Notes: a model not told the origin generated them from the letters alone. Positions 8,220 through 16,929 are shown, counted from the stretch's first letter. The stretch: 33,139 bases of DNA from Candidatus Bipolaricaulota bacterium (GCA_026982655.1 JALSGO010000011.1:1-33139), one strand, 5' to 3'. Numbers and translations are program-made.

Positions 8220-9710
8220 ATGGGGATGGGGACGAGGACGGGCTCTTCCTTCGTCCTCCTCTTGCTTGGGATGGCCTTATCCCTCCTTGTCGTCTTGGTT
8301 GTCTTGGAAGTCCCGGGGAGGGCGGACGTGACGGGGAGTTTTCGTCTCGATGTGGGGTTTTCTCCCATCGATTGTCGTTTCTGGTTCCTCAGCGATCCGG
8401 ACGCCGGCGGCTTCGAACCGCTGAGCGACCAACCCTGCGAGGGGACGATCTTTCGGTTTGACGTGCAGACGGATGCGGGGGTGTTTGTCACCGTAAGCGG
8501 GCTGACGGCCGGGTTCCACGTGCACATCGGGACCACAGGGTTTGAGGACGCCTTGATCTCCCTCTCGATGTCGTTGGGGGCCTTGGACCTCGCGGGCACG
8601 CTGGTGTTCGCCCAGCCCTTTGCGGATGGCCTGCTCCCTACAGGGCAGCGGGTGCCCCTCTGCCTGGAAGAGGAGATCGGCTCCGGCTCTTGTCCCCTCC
8701 TCTTCGTCAAGAAACGGCTGGAACTCACCCTTTCGCTGGGGGGGCTGACCTGGGAGAACCTAGCTCTGTTTGAGGACGTCAACTTCCCGGACTACTGTCA
8801 GGACTTCTTCGTGGGGTCTCTCGAGGTCTCCTATTACGACCTCTTCGGATGCGTGCCCCCGCTCAAGGGGGTGGACACAAGCCTCACCTACGGCGCGCAG
8901 TCGCAGCAGTTCGGCTTCGGAGACGTGATCGCGCTGGAAGGGCAAACCCCCTCGGGCATCACGGTACGAGCGACCACCGGGATCTGTGCCGAACAGTTGG
9001 TCAACGCGATCAAGAAACACGTCTGGCGGTACACGGTCAACCGCGATTGCTACGGTGGGGTGCAGACCCCTTCGGTCAAGCCCCCCATGGTGTTTAGCTT
9101 CGAGACGCTCAGCTTGGAAGGGATCCCCTTAGCCGCGGGACTCCGAGCCGACGTGCGGATCCGATGCGGCAGTCTGGCCGGGAGCGCGGAGGCCGGAGCC
9201 TTTTTCGCCTGTGCTTTCGAGGGGGTGGGCACGATCACCGGAGGGCCGCTCTTCGACACGGTGACGATCACGCTGGGCACCTTCAGCCCCCTGGGGGCCG
9301 GGATGCTGTCGGACCTCGAGGTGCAGGCGGCGGGCGGACCGGTCACCCTGCAGATGCGCATCAGCCCCTCCACACTGCTCCCGACGTTTGTCCTCTTCAC
9401 CGCGACCTTTCCCGTCAATCCGGACACGAACCCGGCCGAGCTGCGGCTGCAGCTGCGCGGGGATCCTAGCCTCATCGGCGTGGACGGACGACTCCGTCTC
9501 TGGCGGGCGGGGCTGCGCTTGCAGATCGATCTGAGCTACGATATCGACCCTCTCACACGCACCCTGGACTTCGATCGGCTGGCGGTGGGAGCGGAGGCAG
9601 CTGCCGGGGTGATCGGCTTTGACGCCGAGGTCATCCTCCTGGAGACGGGAACAGATCCGGAAGGCGCGTTCCTGGTAGGCGGTGCGCTCGGGTTGACCGT
9701 GCGCTTTTAA
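8220..9710 (+). CDS. Secreted beta-rich protein of unknown function, possibly outer-membrane
   Basis: I do not recognise this 496-residue protein. A signal segment (SSFVLLLLGMALSLLVVLVVLEVPGRA) is followed by a long, strand-forming, Gly/Thr/Leu-rich body with scattered Cys pairs (DCRFWF, DQPCEG, DYCQDFF, FGCVPP) and repeated motifs of the type DTVTITLGTFSPLG and LTLSLGGLTWENL. The last residue is Phe in GLTVRF, the usual ending of outer-membrane beta-barrels. The start was chosen among clustered ATGs (8214, 8220, 8226) because GGGAGGA lies 9 nt before 8220; the GTG/ATG starts further upstream lack a signal peptide at the N-terminus. It is divergent from the E1-beta operon and convergent with the HD protein. 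Confidence 0.7.
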   Translation: MGMGTRTGSSFVLLLLGMALSLLVVLVVLEVPGRADVTGSFRLDVGFSPIDCRFWFLSDPDAGGFEPLSDQPCEGTIFRFDVQTDAGVFVTVSGLTAGFHVHIGTTGFEDALISLSMSLGALDLAGTLVFAQPFADGLLPTGQRVPLCLEEEIGSGSCPLLFVKKRLELTLSLGGLTWENLALFEDVNFPDYCQDFFVGSLEVSYYDLFGCVPPLKGVDTSLTYGAQSQQFGFGDVIALEGQTPSGITVRATTGICAEQLVNAIKKHVWRYTVNRDCYGGVQTPSVKPPMVFSFETLSLEGIPLAAGLRADVRIRCGSLAGSAEAGAFFACAFEGVGTITGGPLFDTVTITLGTFSPLGAGMLSDLEVQAAGGPVTLQMRISPSTLLPTFVLFTATFPVNPDTNPAELRLQLRGDPSLIGVDGRLRLWRAGLRLQIDLSYDIDPLTRTLDFDRLAVGAEAAAGVIGFDAEVILLETGTDPEGAFLVGGALGLTVRF

Positions 9711-9731
9711 GACGATGGGTTCGGAAGTCGT

Positions 9732-11039
9732 CTAGCGACGAGGGTGCAGGAGGGAGACGATCCCAGCCCGCAGTTCTTCGGGGAAGCAGAGTCGATCCCG
9801 CACGACGAGCCGATTCGTGACGGCCCGGATCAGCTCCGAGTGCTCCGAGAGCTCCCGAAGGTTCAGCTCCCGATCCACGAGGAAGATGCTCTCGCCCACC
9901 TCTCGGGGATCGCGCCGGAAGAGCCCGTCGATGTAGGGGTCGCTTACGGCCCGATCGAGCACCACGTAGTAGTCGGGCTCCAAGCCGCGCCCGCGGGCCA
10001 GCTCCTCGAGTTCGGGTTTCAGGGCTTCGTAGCGCTCGGCCTCGATGGGGACCGTCTTGAAGATCCGTCGCTGCCGAAACCGTCGACAGAGGTCACTCAG
10101 AACGGGGTCGTCGCTCCGGCTCCAGATCCGCAGCGCGTAGCCCAGCACGACGTCGTCCAGCTCGAGGAACTCCTCGGGCGTAAGGGATCGGGGGCCCACC
10201 AAGAGCTTCCGCAGGGGGTCGGGGGCGAAGATCGCCCGTCCTTCACGGAGGAGCTCGGCGGCCCGGCGCAAGATGCTCAGCACCAGAACCCCCGCGGCCC
10301 GGCCCGTCTTGTGGTGGTAGACCTGCTGGTACATGTAGTATCGGGCCAGCACGTAGCTCTCCACGGCCCGTAAGCCCTTGTCGAGGTCGACGGCCACCTC
10401 CCAGTCGCCGTCCCGCTCTACGATTCTCAAACTGTGTAAGAGCCACTCCAGATCGAACCGTCCGTACCCCACGCCGGTGTGGTAGCTGTCCCGGAGCAGA
10501 TAGTCCATGCGGTCCACGTCGAGCTGGCTGCTGATGAGCTTTACGGCGAACGAGGGCTTGAACGTCCGCTCGAGGACCTGGGCTACACGTTCGGGGTAGT
10601 CGGGGTGATGCGCTTTAAGGATCTGATGCGCTTCCCCCTGAGGCCAGCGCAGGAGCTGAACGGACCGGCGCTCGTGGTCCTCGCCCGTGAAGGCCTCCAG
10701 CAGGTGCGAGAGGGGGAAGTGGCCGATGTCGTGGAGCAGGGCCGCGGCCAGCAGCAGCTCCCGGTGCTCCCGGAGCTGCTCGACGACGGCGCGGAAGCGG
10801 GGGTCGTCGCCCAGCCGCTCCATGCGCTCCAGGATGCGCTTCATCAAAAATGCAGCCCCCAGGGAGTGGGAGAAGCGGTCGTGCCGGGCCCCGGGATAGA
10901 CGACATAGCTTACGCCCATGAGCTTGATCGAGCGGAGGCGCTGAACTTCGCGGGCCTCGATGAGCTCTAGGACGAGCTTATCCCGCTCCAAGTCGAAGCT
11001 TAGGAGGTTGTGCACCGGGTCGCGGAAGACCTTCTCCAT
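9732..11039 (-). CDS. HD superfamily phosphohydrolase (dGTPase/SAMHD1-like)
   Basis: The 435-residue product matches the COG1078-type family of metal-dependent phosphohydrolases related to dNTP triphosphohydrolases. It starts with the typical KVFRDPVHNLLSFD. The H..R..HSLG motif is RHDRFSHSLG (about 52-61), the HD doublet is His103-Asp104 in LLHDIGHFPLSH, and the terminal metal Asp lies in QLDVDRMDYLLRDSYHTG (about 172-187). A likely role is nucleotide-pool or nucleotide-signal hydrolysis in the cytoplasm; the substrate is not deducible. The start ATG has AGAGGA 6 nt upstream. It converges with the secreted protein at 9710, with only a weak 6-bp stem between them. Confidence 0.88.
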   Translation of the reverse strand: MEKVFRDPVHNLLSFDLERDKLVLELIEAREVQRLRSIKLMGVSYVVYPGARHDRFSHSLGAAFLMKRILERMERLGDDPRFRAVVEQLREHRELLLAAALLHDIGHFPLSHLLEAFTGEDHERRSVQLLRWPQGEAHQILKAHHPDYPERVAQVLERTFKPSFAVKLISSQLDVDRMDYLLRDSYHTGVGYGRFDLEWLLHSLRIVERDGDWEVAVDLDKGLRAVESYVLARYYMYQQVYHHKTGRAAGVLVLSILRRAAELLREGRAIFAPDPLRKLLVGPRSLTPEEFLELDDVVLGYALRIWSRSDDPVLSDLCRRFRQRRIFKTVPIEAERYEALKPELEELARGRGLEPDYYVVLDRAVSDPYIDGLFRRDPREVGESIFLVDRELNLRELSEHSELIRAVTNRLVVRDRLCFPEELRAGIVSLLHPRR

Positions 11040-11077
11040 CGTCGTCCTCTCATACTCGCTAGGATCGCCCCCTCATC

Positions 11078-11599
11078 TCATCGGTCGCCGAGCCAGAGCA
11101 GGGAGACCTCGTCCGGGTCGAGTGCCTTAAGCTCCGGATCACCGGTGAGGAGGAAGGCGTTCTGTGCTTGGGCTGTGGCCACGGCGAACGCGTCGGCGTA
11201 GGAGATCGCCCAACGCATTTTAATCGCGGCTGCGCGAAAAACCAACGTGTGAGTCGCCCGTACGATCTCGATGGGAGCTCGCCGGATCTCCGCCACAATG
11301 TCCTGAGCTTCTTCCACGCTTCCCGTGACCCGCCCCACGACGTAGAAGACCTCCCCGAGGTTGATGACGTTCATGGCGAGACGAACGGCCTCGGGGTTAC
11401 CCGGGATTCGTTCTCCAAAACGGCGCAGAGTCGTCCGGCGGGCCTCCGAATTGCCCTCCGCCCAGGCGACCAAGTCCCGCACTCCCCCTCCCGAGGGCTC
11501 CCCTTGGAGCCAGGCAAGCACCGCCCAAGCATCCAAGACTACCCGTACCCAGCCGGAGGCCTGGGGAGATGCCTCATCGGCTGCCGCCCTTTTGGTCAC
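11078..11599 (-). CDS. VapC-type PIN-domain toxin (ribonuclease)
   Basis: The product is 173 residues. The PIN domain begins [17 protein letters not shown] (first acidic residue), continues with the conserved Glu in [11 protein letters not shown], and ends with [25 protein letters not shown], which holds the remaining Asp residues. It is a Mg-dependent endoribonuclease toxin by family. The start chosen is GTG at 11599 (AAGGA 8 nt upstream), overlapping the antitoxin by 26 nt; the track's ATG at 11659 would add residues with no PIN similarity. About 20 residues precede the PIN core, slightly long for VapC. The RNA target is unknown. Confidence 0.87.
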   Translation of the reverse strand: MTKRAAADEASPQASGWVRVVLDAWAVLAWLQGEPSGGGVRDLVAWAEGNSEARRTTLRRFGERIPGNPEAVRLAMNVINLGEVFYVVGRVTGSVEEAQDIVAEIRRAPIEIVRATHTLVFRAAAIKMRWAISYADAFAVATAQAQNAFLLTGDPELKALDPDEVSLLWLGDR

Positions 11600-11834
11600 G
11601 TCTCCGTTCCTTCTCCCGCTCTTGCCGGTGGGTTTCCCGTAAGAACTCGAGAAGGTCATGCGTGCGCAGGCGCCCGTAGAGTCGCTCGCTTACTCCCTGA
11701 CGAACGGGCCGGAGCACGATCGCCTCTCCCTCGATCTCCACGCTCAACCGGGTCCCGGCCCGCAACTCCAACGCCTCGCGGACCGCTTTGGGGATCACGA
11801 TCTGTCCTTTGGTGGACAGCACCGTCGTCGCCAC
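11574..11834 (-). CDS. VapB-type antitoxin, AbrB/SpoVT fold
   Basis: This 86-residue antitoxin and autorepressor has the swapped-hairpin AbrB N-terminus ([41 protein letters not shown]) followed by a basic C-terminal tail that should wrap the toxin. The start chosen is GTG at 11834, with AGAGGTGAT 7 nt upstream; the GTG at 11843 in the track overlaps the SD. It is first in the operon, ahead of the PIN toxin. A perfect palindrome over its -10 box is the expected operator. Confidence 0.88.
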   Translation of the reverse strand: MATTVLSTKGQIVIPKAVREALELRAGTRLSVEIEGEAIVLRPVRQGVSERLYGRLRTHDLLEFLRETHRQEREKERRRDQKGGSR

Positions 11835-11845
11835 GAGGATCACCT

Positions 11846-11883
11846 CTTACAAGGATTGTAAGACAAAGGCGAAGGGGGCACAA
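11846..11883 (-). promoter_or_regulatory. VapBC promoter with palindromic operator
   Basis: The -10 box TACAAT (11855-11860) and a weaker -35 TTGTGC (11878-11883) are 17 bp apart. The palindrome CTTACAAGGATTGTAAG (11846-11862, 7-bp perfect arms, 3-bp centre) covers the -10 and the predicted start site, the classic layout for autorepression by an AbrB-type antitoxin. Confidence 0.65.
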
Positions 11884-11944
11884 GCCGGGGAGCCGGAGCT
11901 CCCGCGCCGTCGTCCCGCTTAGACTCAGGGATAAGGCCCCCGCA

Positions 11945-11974
11945 TTGGGAGAACCCTTCCCTATGAAGTATCAT
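11945..11974 (+). promoter_or_regulatory. Probable promoter of isocitrate dehydrogenase
   Basis: TTGGGA and TATCAT (5 of 6 to consensus) are separated by 18 bp on the plus strand. The predicted leader is about 57 nt. It shares the 203-bp divergent gap with the VapBC operator. Confidence 0.45.
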
Positions 11975-12037
11975 TCACCGTTGAGTTGCTGGAAGCTCCA
12001 CAAGGAGAGATCATCCTCAAGTGAGGCCCATATAAGA

Positions 12038-13285
12038 ATGAACGCTGCCGGAGAAGCGATTCGCGTAGAAGACGGCTCCCTCCGGGTGCCCCCGCAGCCC
12101 CTTATCCCCTACATCGAGGGGGACGGGATCGGGCCGGAGATCTCCCGGGCGGCTCGGGCGGTGCTCGACGCCGCCGTCGAGCAGGCCTATGGGAATACGA
12201 GGCGCATCCGCTGGGTCGAGATCTACGCCGGGGAGAAGGCTCAAAAGCTTATGGGAGAACTCCTCCCCCGGGAGACCCTGGAGGCGATTCGGGAGTTCAA
12301 GGTGGCCCTGAAGGGGCCGCTGGCGACGCCGGTGGGCTCCGGCCACCGCAGCCTCAACGTGGCGTTGCGCCAGGAGCTGGATTTGTACGCCTGCGTACGA
12401 CCGATCCGCTACCTGCCGGGGGTCCCCAGCCCTCTCAAAGACCCCCAAGACGTGGATTTTGTGATCTTCCGCGAGAACACGGAGGACGTCTACGCCGGGA
12501 TCGAGTGGGAGCGGGGCAGCCCCGAGGCCCGCAAATTCCGAGAGCTCTTGAAGGACCACTTCGGAGTGGAGATCCGCCCCGACGCCGGGGTGGGGGTCAA
12601 GCCCATCAGCGAGTTCGGCACCAAGCGCCTGGTGCGCAAGGCGATCGCCTACGCTCTTAGCCACGGGCGGAAGCGGGTTACCCTCATGCATAAGGGGAAC
12701 ATCATGAAGTACACCGAGGGGGCCTTCTGCCGGTGGGGCTACGAGGTGGCCCGCGAGGAATTCCCCGAACAGACGATCACGGAGGAGGAGCTCTTCTCAC
12801 GACACGGCGGAAAGATCCCCGAGGGCAAGGTGCTGGTCAACGACCGGATCGCGGACATCATGTTCCAGCACGTGATCACGCCCCCCCGGGAGTTCGACGT
12901 GATCGCCACGCCCAACCTCAACGGCGACTACTTGAGCGACGCCTGCGCCGCCCAGGTAGGGGGCGTGGGGATGGCCCCCGGAGCCAATCTGGGCGATGAG
13001 GTCGGGGTCTTCGAGCCCACCCACGGCACGGCCCCCGACATCGCGGGGAAGAACGTCGCCAACCCCACCGCGCTCATCCTCTCGGGAGCGCTGCTGCTGG
13101 ACCACTTGGGGTGGACGGAGGCCGCCCGACTCGTCCACGAGGCGCTCGCCCGCACCTTCCAACAGAAGCGGGTCACCGGCGACCTCGCGCGCCTCCTGGG
13201 GGGGACCGAAGGGCTCTCCACCGACGCCTTCGCCGAAGCCGTCGTGGAAAACGTCCAAACCCTTTCCGAGACCGAGGAGGCTTGA
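12038..13285 (+). CDS. icd: Isocitrate dehydrogenase, predicted NAD-dependent
   Basis: The product is 415 residues, the length of bacterial homodimeric IDH. It oxidatively decarboxylates isocitrate to 2-oxoglutarate. Substrate residues are in [22 protein letters not shown] (Ser/Arg cluster equivalent to E. coli Ser113), [14 protein letters not shown], the Lys in GIKP-like [14 protein letters not shown], and the metal Asps in [17 protein letters not shown]. The cofactor loop reads [15 protein letters not shown]: Asp-Ile stand where NADP enzymes have Lys-Tyr, a signature of NAD specificity. The start is taken at ATG 12038 (GTGAGG upstream, family N-terminus), not the 705-residue track ORF. It is followed 4 nt later by the MBL gene. 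Isopropylmalate or homoisocitrate dehydrogenase is less likely given the IDH-length inserts. Confidence 0.93.
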   Translation: MNAAGEAIRVEDGSLRVPPQPLIPYIEGDGIGPEISRAARAVLDAAVEQAYGNTRRIRWVEIYAGEKAQKLMGELLPRETLEAIREFKVALKGPLATPVGSGHRSLNVALRQELDLYACVRPIRYLPGVPSPLKDPQDVDFVIFRENTEDVYAGIEWERGSPEARKFRELLKDHFGVEIRPDAGVGVKPISEFGTKRLVRKAIAYALSHGRKRVTLMHKGNIMKYTEGAFCRWGYEVAREEFPEQTITEEELFSRHGGKIPEGKVLVNDRIADIMFQHVITPPREFDVIATPNLNGDYLSDACAAQVGGVGMAPGANLGDEVGVFEPTHGTAPDIAGKNVANPTALILSGALLLDHLGWTEAARLVHEALARTFQQKRVTGDLARLLGGTEGLSTDAFAEAVVENVQTLSETEEA

Positions 13286-13289
13286 CGCG

Positions 13290-14237
13290 ATGCCGACCGA
13301 GTTGCGGTATGCCGAGCCGACGCCCGCCGACCCCAACCTCTTCGTGGTGGACGCCGAGATGCTCGGCATGAAGGGCTACGGCGGGCTCTACATCCTGAGG
13401 GCTCCGAAGCCCGCCCTCGTCGAGACGGGTTTCTCTCATACGACGCCCAAGGTCCTCAAGGCCCTGGAGGAGCTGGGGATCGCCCCGGACGACGTGGCCT
13501 ACATCGCGGTCACCCACGTCCACATGGACCACGCGGGCGGCGCAGGCTTCTTGGCCGAGCGCTGCCCCAACGCTCGGGTGATCTGCCACCGCGTGGGCGC
13601 GCCCCACTTGATCAACCCCGAAAAGCTCGTAAGGAGCGTCCAACGGGCCGTGGGGCCCTTGTTCCCCTACTACGGGGAGATGAAGCCGATCCCCGAGGAG
13701 CGCCTGGTGATCGTACAGGGCGGCGCGCGCTTCGAGCTGGGGGACGGCTACGCTCTCGAGGTGATCGACGCGCCGGGCCACGCCCCCCACCACGCCTGCT
13801 TCTACGAGCCTCAGACCCGGGGCCTGTTCACGGGGGACGCCGTCGGGATCTACCGCCGAGAGATCGGGTTCATCATGACCACCCCGCCCCCGTCGTTCCA
13901 CTTCGAGGAGAGCCTCGCCACCCTCAACAGGCTGCGGGAGCTAAAACCGGAGTGGCTCTACTTCACGCACTACGGTGCCCACCCGGAGCCCTCCACGCTC
14001 CTGGACGAGTACGAGAGACGTCTCCGGGCGTGGGTAGGCCGAATCGAGGCGAAGTGGCATGAGCTGGGCGACGAGAACGAGGAAGCCCTCTACACCCACT
14101 TCCTAGAGGAGGAATCGCAGAGCCCCCTGGCCCGGCTCTACGAGCCGCACGCCCTCCAGGCCGAGGTGCGCATGAACGTCACCGGCGTGCTCCTCTACCT
14201 GCGGCGGAGGCGGGAGTCCGGCACGGATCGCAACTAG
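13290..14237 (+). CDS. MBL-fold metallo-hydrolase
   Basis: The product is 315 residues. The zinc motif THVHMDHAGG (His76, His78, Asp80, His81) is followed by APGHAPHH (about 158), the bridging Asp in FTGDAVGIY, and the final His in YFTHYGAHPEP, so both zinc sites are complete. It is a glyoxalase II-like or lactonase-like hydrolase; the substrate is unknown. The start ATG is 4 nt after the icd stop with GAGGAGG 9 nt upstream, so it should be co-transcribed with icd. The C-terminal 80 residues are helical and Glu-rich, as in MBL proteins that carry a winged-helix-like tail. Confidence 0.9.
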   Translation: MPTELRYAEPTPADPNLFVVDAEMLGMKGYGGLYILRAPKPALVETGFSHTTPKVLKALEELGIAPDDVAYIAVTHVHMDHAGGAGFLAERCPNARVICHRVGAPHLINPEKLVRSVQRAVGPLFPYYGEMKPIPEERLVIVQGGARFELGDGYALEVIDAPGHAPHHACFYEPQTRGLFTGDAVGIYRREIGFIMTTPPPSFHFEESLATLNRLRELKPEWLYFTHYGAHPEPSTLLDEYERRLRAWVGRIEAKWHELGDENEEALYTHFLEEESQSPLARLYEPHALQAEVRMNVTGVLLYLRRRRESGTDRN

Positions 14238-14249
14238 CTCGACGAGGGA

Positions 14250-15182
14250 CTAAGGCCCGGAAAACCGCTCCAGCTCCTCCAAGAGGCGTTCGGCCTCCCG
14301 CTTGGCGATGCGGTTCCAGAAAGGCCATTCCCCGATGGGGGCCCCGAGCACGATCCGGATCTCGCGTTCGACGAGCTCCCGATCCCGCACGCCGTTCTTG
14401 TTCCCGAAGGCGTCGTAGGTGAAGCCCCAATACTCCGCGTACACCACGCGGTTGGTAAGGTAGTCGGGAACCAACTCGATCGCCCTTTCCAGATGGGCTT
14501 TGCCCTCTTCCGGGTTCCCGCCCAGGAAGCCGGGTGTGGTCACCAAGATGGCCCCCAAGGCATTGTGGCAGCTGGCCCCCCAGAAGGTCTCGTCCAGCTC
14601 CAAGCAGCGCCGGTGCATGACGATGAGCTTCCCCACGCCCGTGAGCCCCTGGAAGGGATCGAATTGGAAGATCCCGCCCCAGTTGTCTGCGGTCCAGAGG
14701 AGCGCGGCCACGTCCGTCACGAAGCCGATTGCCTTGGCGAAGTCGCGCTCCTCCCACTCGGCAAAGTCGGGGTTGAGGCGCAGGCTCCGGAACCCGTAGC
14801 CCTTTCCCGCCTCCAGCCACCGGCGCTTCTCGTCGGCTTCCCCTTCTTCGAATTCTAAGAGCACGCTCTTTTCGTAGTAGAACTGGGCCAGGCCGTTGAG
14901 CACCTTCGCTTGGTCCTCCCGGGAGAGGGTCTCCAGCCGGGGCAAGAGGTCCTCATACAGCGCGATCAGCTCGTCCAGGACCTCGGGCCGGTAGCGCTCC
15001 GGGAAGAGCGCCTCGGCGTGGGCGAAGACCGTCTCCGGCGCGGAAGGAGAGGGAACAGGATCCAAGAGGATCGCTCCGGAGGTCGCTCCCAGCCCTCCCA
15101 GGCTCGCGACCATCCCGAGGAGGAGAACGCGCAAGCTCCCTGCTTGCCGACGTGGACCCGTTCCACGGGCCGGATCACGCAT
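14250..15182 (-). CDS. TatT-like TPR protein (TRAP-transporter-associated), exported
   Basis: This 310-residue protein has a twin-basic N-terminus and hydrophobic segment (LRVLLLGMVASLGGLGATSGAILL) but no lipobox Cys. The body is helical and TPR-like: ALLWTADNWGGIFQFDP, then HRRCLELDETFWGASCHNALGAILVTTPGFLGGNPEEGKAHLERAIEL, and YLTNRVVYAEYWGFT. This is the pattern I associate with the TRAP-associated TatT family (PF16811) of periplasmic ligand-binding TPR proteins. No TRAP transporter genes are adjacent, so its partner is unknown. The start ATG at 15182 has AAGGAGGT 10 nt upstream; the track GTG at 15194 overlaps that SD. It converges with the MBL gene. Confidence 0.72.
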   Translation of the reverse strand: MRDPARGTGPRRQAGSLRVLLLGMVASLGGLGATSGAILLDPVPSPSAPETVFAHAEALFPERYRPEVLDELIALYEDLLPRLETLSREDQAKVLNGLAQFYYEKSVLLEFEEGEADEKRRWLEAGKGYGFRSLRLNPDFAEWEERDFAKAIGFVTDVAALLWTADNWGGIFQFDPFQGLTGVGKLIVMHRRCLELDETFWGASCHNALGAILVTTPGFLGGNPEEGKAHLERAIELVPDYLTNRVVYAEYWGFTYDAFGNKNGVRDRELVEREIRIVLGAPIGEWPFWNRIAKREAERLLEELERFSGP

Positions 15183-15200
15183 TGCGGTGCACACCTCCTT

Positions 15201-15228
15201 GGTTTGCCCTGTTGGGTTTGCCCTGTCG
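15201..15228. repeat. Tandem 14-bp duplication upstream of the TatT-like gene
   Basis: Two adjacent 14-bp units, GGTTTGCCCTGTTG and GGTTTGCCCTGTCG, differ at one base and lie immediately upstream of the TatT-like SD. Direct repeats in this position could be regulator sites. No -10/-35 pair is clear around them. Confidence 0.6.
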
Positions 15229-15252
15229 TTTCGAACGCCTTCTCGTCTGGTT

Positions 15253-16284
15253 CTACGCCGTTCCCTCTCGTCCCGGGGGAGGAGGATCCGGGGGAGCGGT
15301 GGAGACCTGCTGTGTCAGGAGGATGGCCCCGAGGAGGAGGGCCGCTCCGATCCACTGCCCGCCCACCAGGCGCTCGCCGAGGAGGACGTACCCGAAGAGC
15401 GCCGCGAAGATGGGTTCGCTGGAGAAGAGAATCGCGGTCCTCCCCGCTCCCGAGAGGGGTTGAAAGCGCGTCTGCACCCAGAGGGCCAGCGCGGTGGCGA
15501 ACACTCCCGTCATGACGATCCCCTTCCAGGCCTGCCAAGAACTCGGGAGCGACGGGTCTTCCCATAGGAGCATCCCCGCCCCGCTGAGGACGGCTACCAT
15601 GCCCACTTGGGCCATCAGGATCGGCACGTGCGTCTCCGGCCGAGTGTAACGACTGAGAAGCAGGATCTGCAACGCGAAGGCCCCTGCGCACAGGAGGGTC
15701 AGGCCATCCCCCACGTTCCAACGAGGGATCCCGATCCCCTCCTCGACGAGGGGCATGGCTCCCCACGAGACCTCCGCCCCGAAGGCGATGCCCATCAGCC
15801 CCAGCACCGAGAGCACGGCTCCTGCCCAAATCGCTCGAGGCACCCTCTCCCGGAAGAGTCCGGCACCCAATACGGGGACGAGCACCACGGAGAGGCCCGT
15901 GAGAAACCCGCTGTTTGTCGCCGTCGTGTAGAGCAGCCCTATCGTTTGGAGGGCATACCCCCCGAAGAGGACGGCTCCGAGAAGGGCTCCCTTACGCCAA
16001 ACGTCCCCGCTTCTCCCCACCCCTCGCAGTTGTGGCCCGACGAGCACGCCGAGCAAGACCCAGGCCAGCGCGAACCGATAGAAGAGGAACGTGAAAGGGG
16101 GGACCTCCTCCAGGCCCTCTTTCACCAAGACGAAGGTCCACCCCCATACCGCCGCCACACCCAGCAGGAGCAAATCGGCCCACCGCCCGCTGCGGCCGCT
16201 CGAGGGGATAGCGGGAGCAGGGGGAATCGCTGCCTCCCGCTTCGCCTGCGCGGATACGGCATCGCGACGTTTGCCGGCCGGCAT
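15253..16284 (-). CDS. EamA/DMT-family transporter
   Basis: This 343-residue inner-membrane protein has ten hydrophobic segments arranged as two EamA repeats (about 40-165 and 195-325). Landmarks are AAVWGWTFVLVKEGLEEVPPFTFLFYRFALA at the first repeat and ILFSSEPIFAALFGYVLLGERLVGGQWIGAALLLGAILL at the second. The family exports amino acids and other small metabolites. The start taken is ATG 16284, which has no SD and lies directly after TATAAT, so the message may be leaderless or nearly so. The longer track ORF would run through the Lrp gene and is rejected. It is divergent from an Lrp/AsnC regulator with 39 bp between the starts, suggesting that the regulator controls it. Confidence 0.88.
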   Translation of the reverse strand: MPAGKRRDAVSAQAKREAAIPPAPAIPSSGRSGRWADLLLLGVAAVWGWTFVLVKEGLEEVPPFTFLFYRFALAWVLLGVLVGPQLRGVGRSGDVWRKGALLGAVLFGGYALQTIGLLYTTATNSGFLTGLSVVLVPVLGAGLFRERVPRAIWAGAVLSVLGLMGIAFGAEVSWGAMPLVEEGIGIPRWNVGDGLTLLCAGAFALQILLLSRYTRPETHVPILMAQVGMVAVLSGAGMLLWEDPSLPSSWQAWKGIVMTGVFATALALWVQTRFQPLSGAGRTAILFSSEPIFAALFGYVLLGERLVGGQWIGAALLLGAILLTQQVSTAPPDPPPPGREGTA

Positions 16285-16286
16285 GA

Positions 16287-16297
16287 TATTATAGTAG
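16287..16297. promoter_or_regulatory. Shared AT-rich -10-like element between the EamA and Lrp genes
   Basis: The only AT-rich block of the 39-bp divergent gap reads TATAAT on the minus strand (16288-16293), also TACTAT six bases before the EamA ATG, and TATTAT on the plus strand. No good -35 is visible for either direction. Both divergent starts must use this block or elements inside the neighbouring genes. Confidence 0.4.
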
Positions 16298-16323
16298 CGC
16301 ACCGAAACCGAAGGGGGCACGCC

Positions 16324-16767
16324 ATGTACCGAGACCTGGACCGGCGCCTTCTCCAAGCCCTTCAGGAGGACGGTCGGGCCAGCCTGAGGGAGCTGGCTCA
16401 GCGCCTGGGGGTCTCCTCGGTGACCGTGAGGAAGCACCTCCGACACCTACAGGAACGAGGGGTCATCCGCCGGTTCAAGCCCGTCCTCGACTACGAGAAG
16501 CTGGGGTTCCCGATCACGACGATCACCCAGATCAAGGCCAAGGGGAACCGCATCCCCGAGATCGTCCGAGCGCTCAAGCAAGACGAGTGCCTCACCCACG
16601 TCTACGAGATCACCGGGGAGTTCGACATCTTGGTGATCGGGAAGTTCAAGGACCAGGAGAGCATGAACCGCGAGATCAAGCGGCTGTTGAGCCATCCGGC
16701 CATCGAGGAGACGAACACCTCCGTGGTCCTCTCCGTGGTCAAGGAGGACGCGGAGATCTACCCCTAA
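16324..16767 (+). CDS. Lrp/AsnC-family transcriptional regulator
   Basis: This 147-residue protein has an N-terminal HTH (DLDRRLLQALQEDGRASLRELAQRLGVSSVTVRKHLRHLQERGVI) and a C-terminal RAM domain (about 65-145) with CLTHVYEITGEFDILVIGKFKD, the ligand-binding and oligomerisation surface. These regulators usually sense amino acids and often control a divergent transporter and themselves. AAGGGGG lies 7 nt before the ATG. The neighbours fit amino-acid physiology: a divergent EamA exporter and a downstream branched-chain aminotransferase with its own promoter. Confidence 0.93.
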   Translation: MYRDLDRRLLQALQEDGRASLRELAQRLGVSSVTVRKHLRHLQERGVIRRFKPVLDYEKLGFPITTITQIKAKGNRIPEIVRALKQDECLTHVYEITGEFDILVIGKFKDQESMNREIKRLLSHPAIEETNTSVVLSVVKEDAEIYP

Positions 16768-16795
16768 GCCTTTAGATTGTAGATGACCCATGCGG

Positions 16796-16825
16796 TTGAC
16801 TTCCCAAAACCCCTCGGTGTATCGT
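16796..16825 (+). promoter_or_regulatory. Promoter of the aminotransferase gene
   Basis: TTGACT (16796-16801) and TATCGT (16820-16825) are separated by 18 bp. The predicted leader is about 98 nt long. I see no clear attenuator hairpin in it. Confidence 0.6.
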
Positions 16826-16929
16826 AAAAGGGCTTCCGTTCGCAAGACCCTAACACCCAGGACCGAGAGGATCCAGTGAGGACGAGCAACGGAAGAGTAC
16901 GAGAGGAGAGAGAAGGAAAGGGGCGAGCG

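Noticed and set aside
9711-9731. Terminator between the secreted protein and the HD gene
   Set aside because: Only a 6-bp stem (AGACGA/TCGTCT) with a 12-nt loop and no T tract is present; it is too weak to list.
11168-13285. 705-residue ORF covering isocitrate dehydrogenase
   Set aside because: Only the last 415 residues are IDH. The first 290 run antisense through the VapBC module in a GC-rich open frame.
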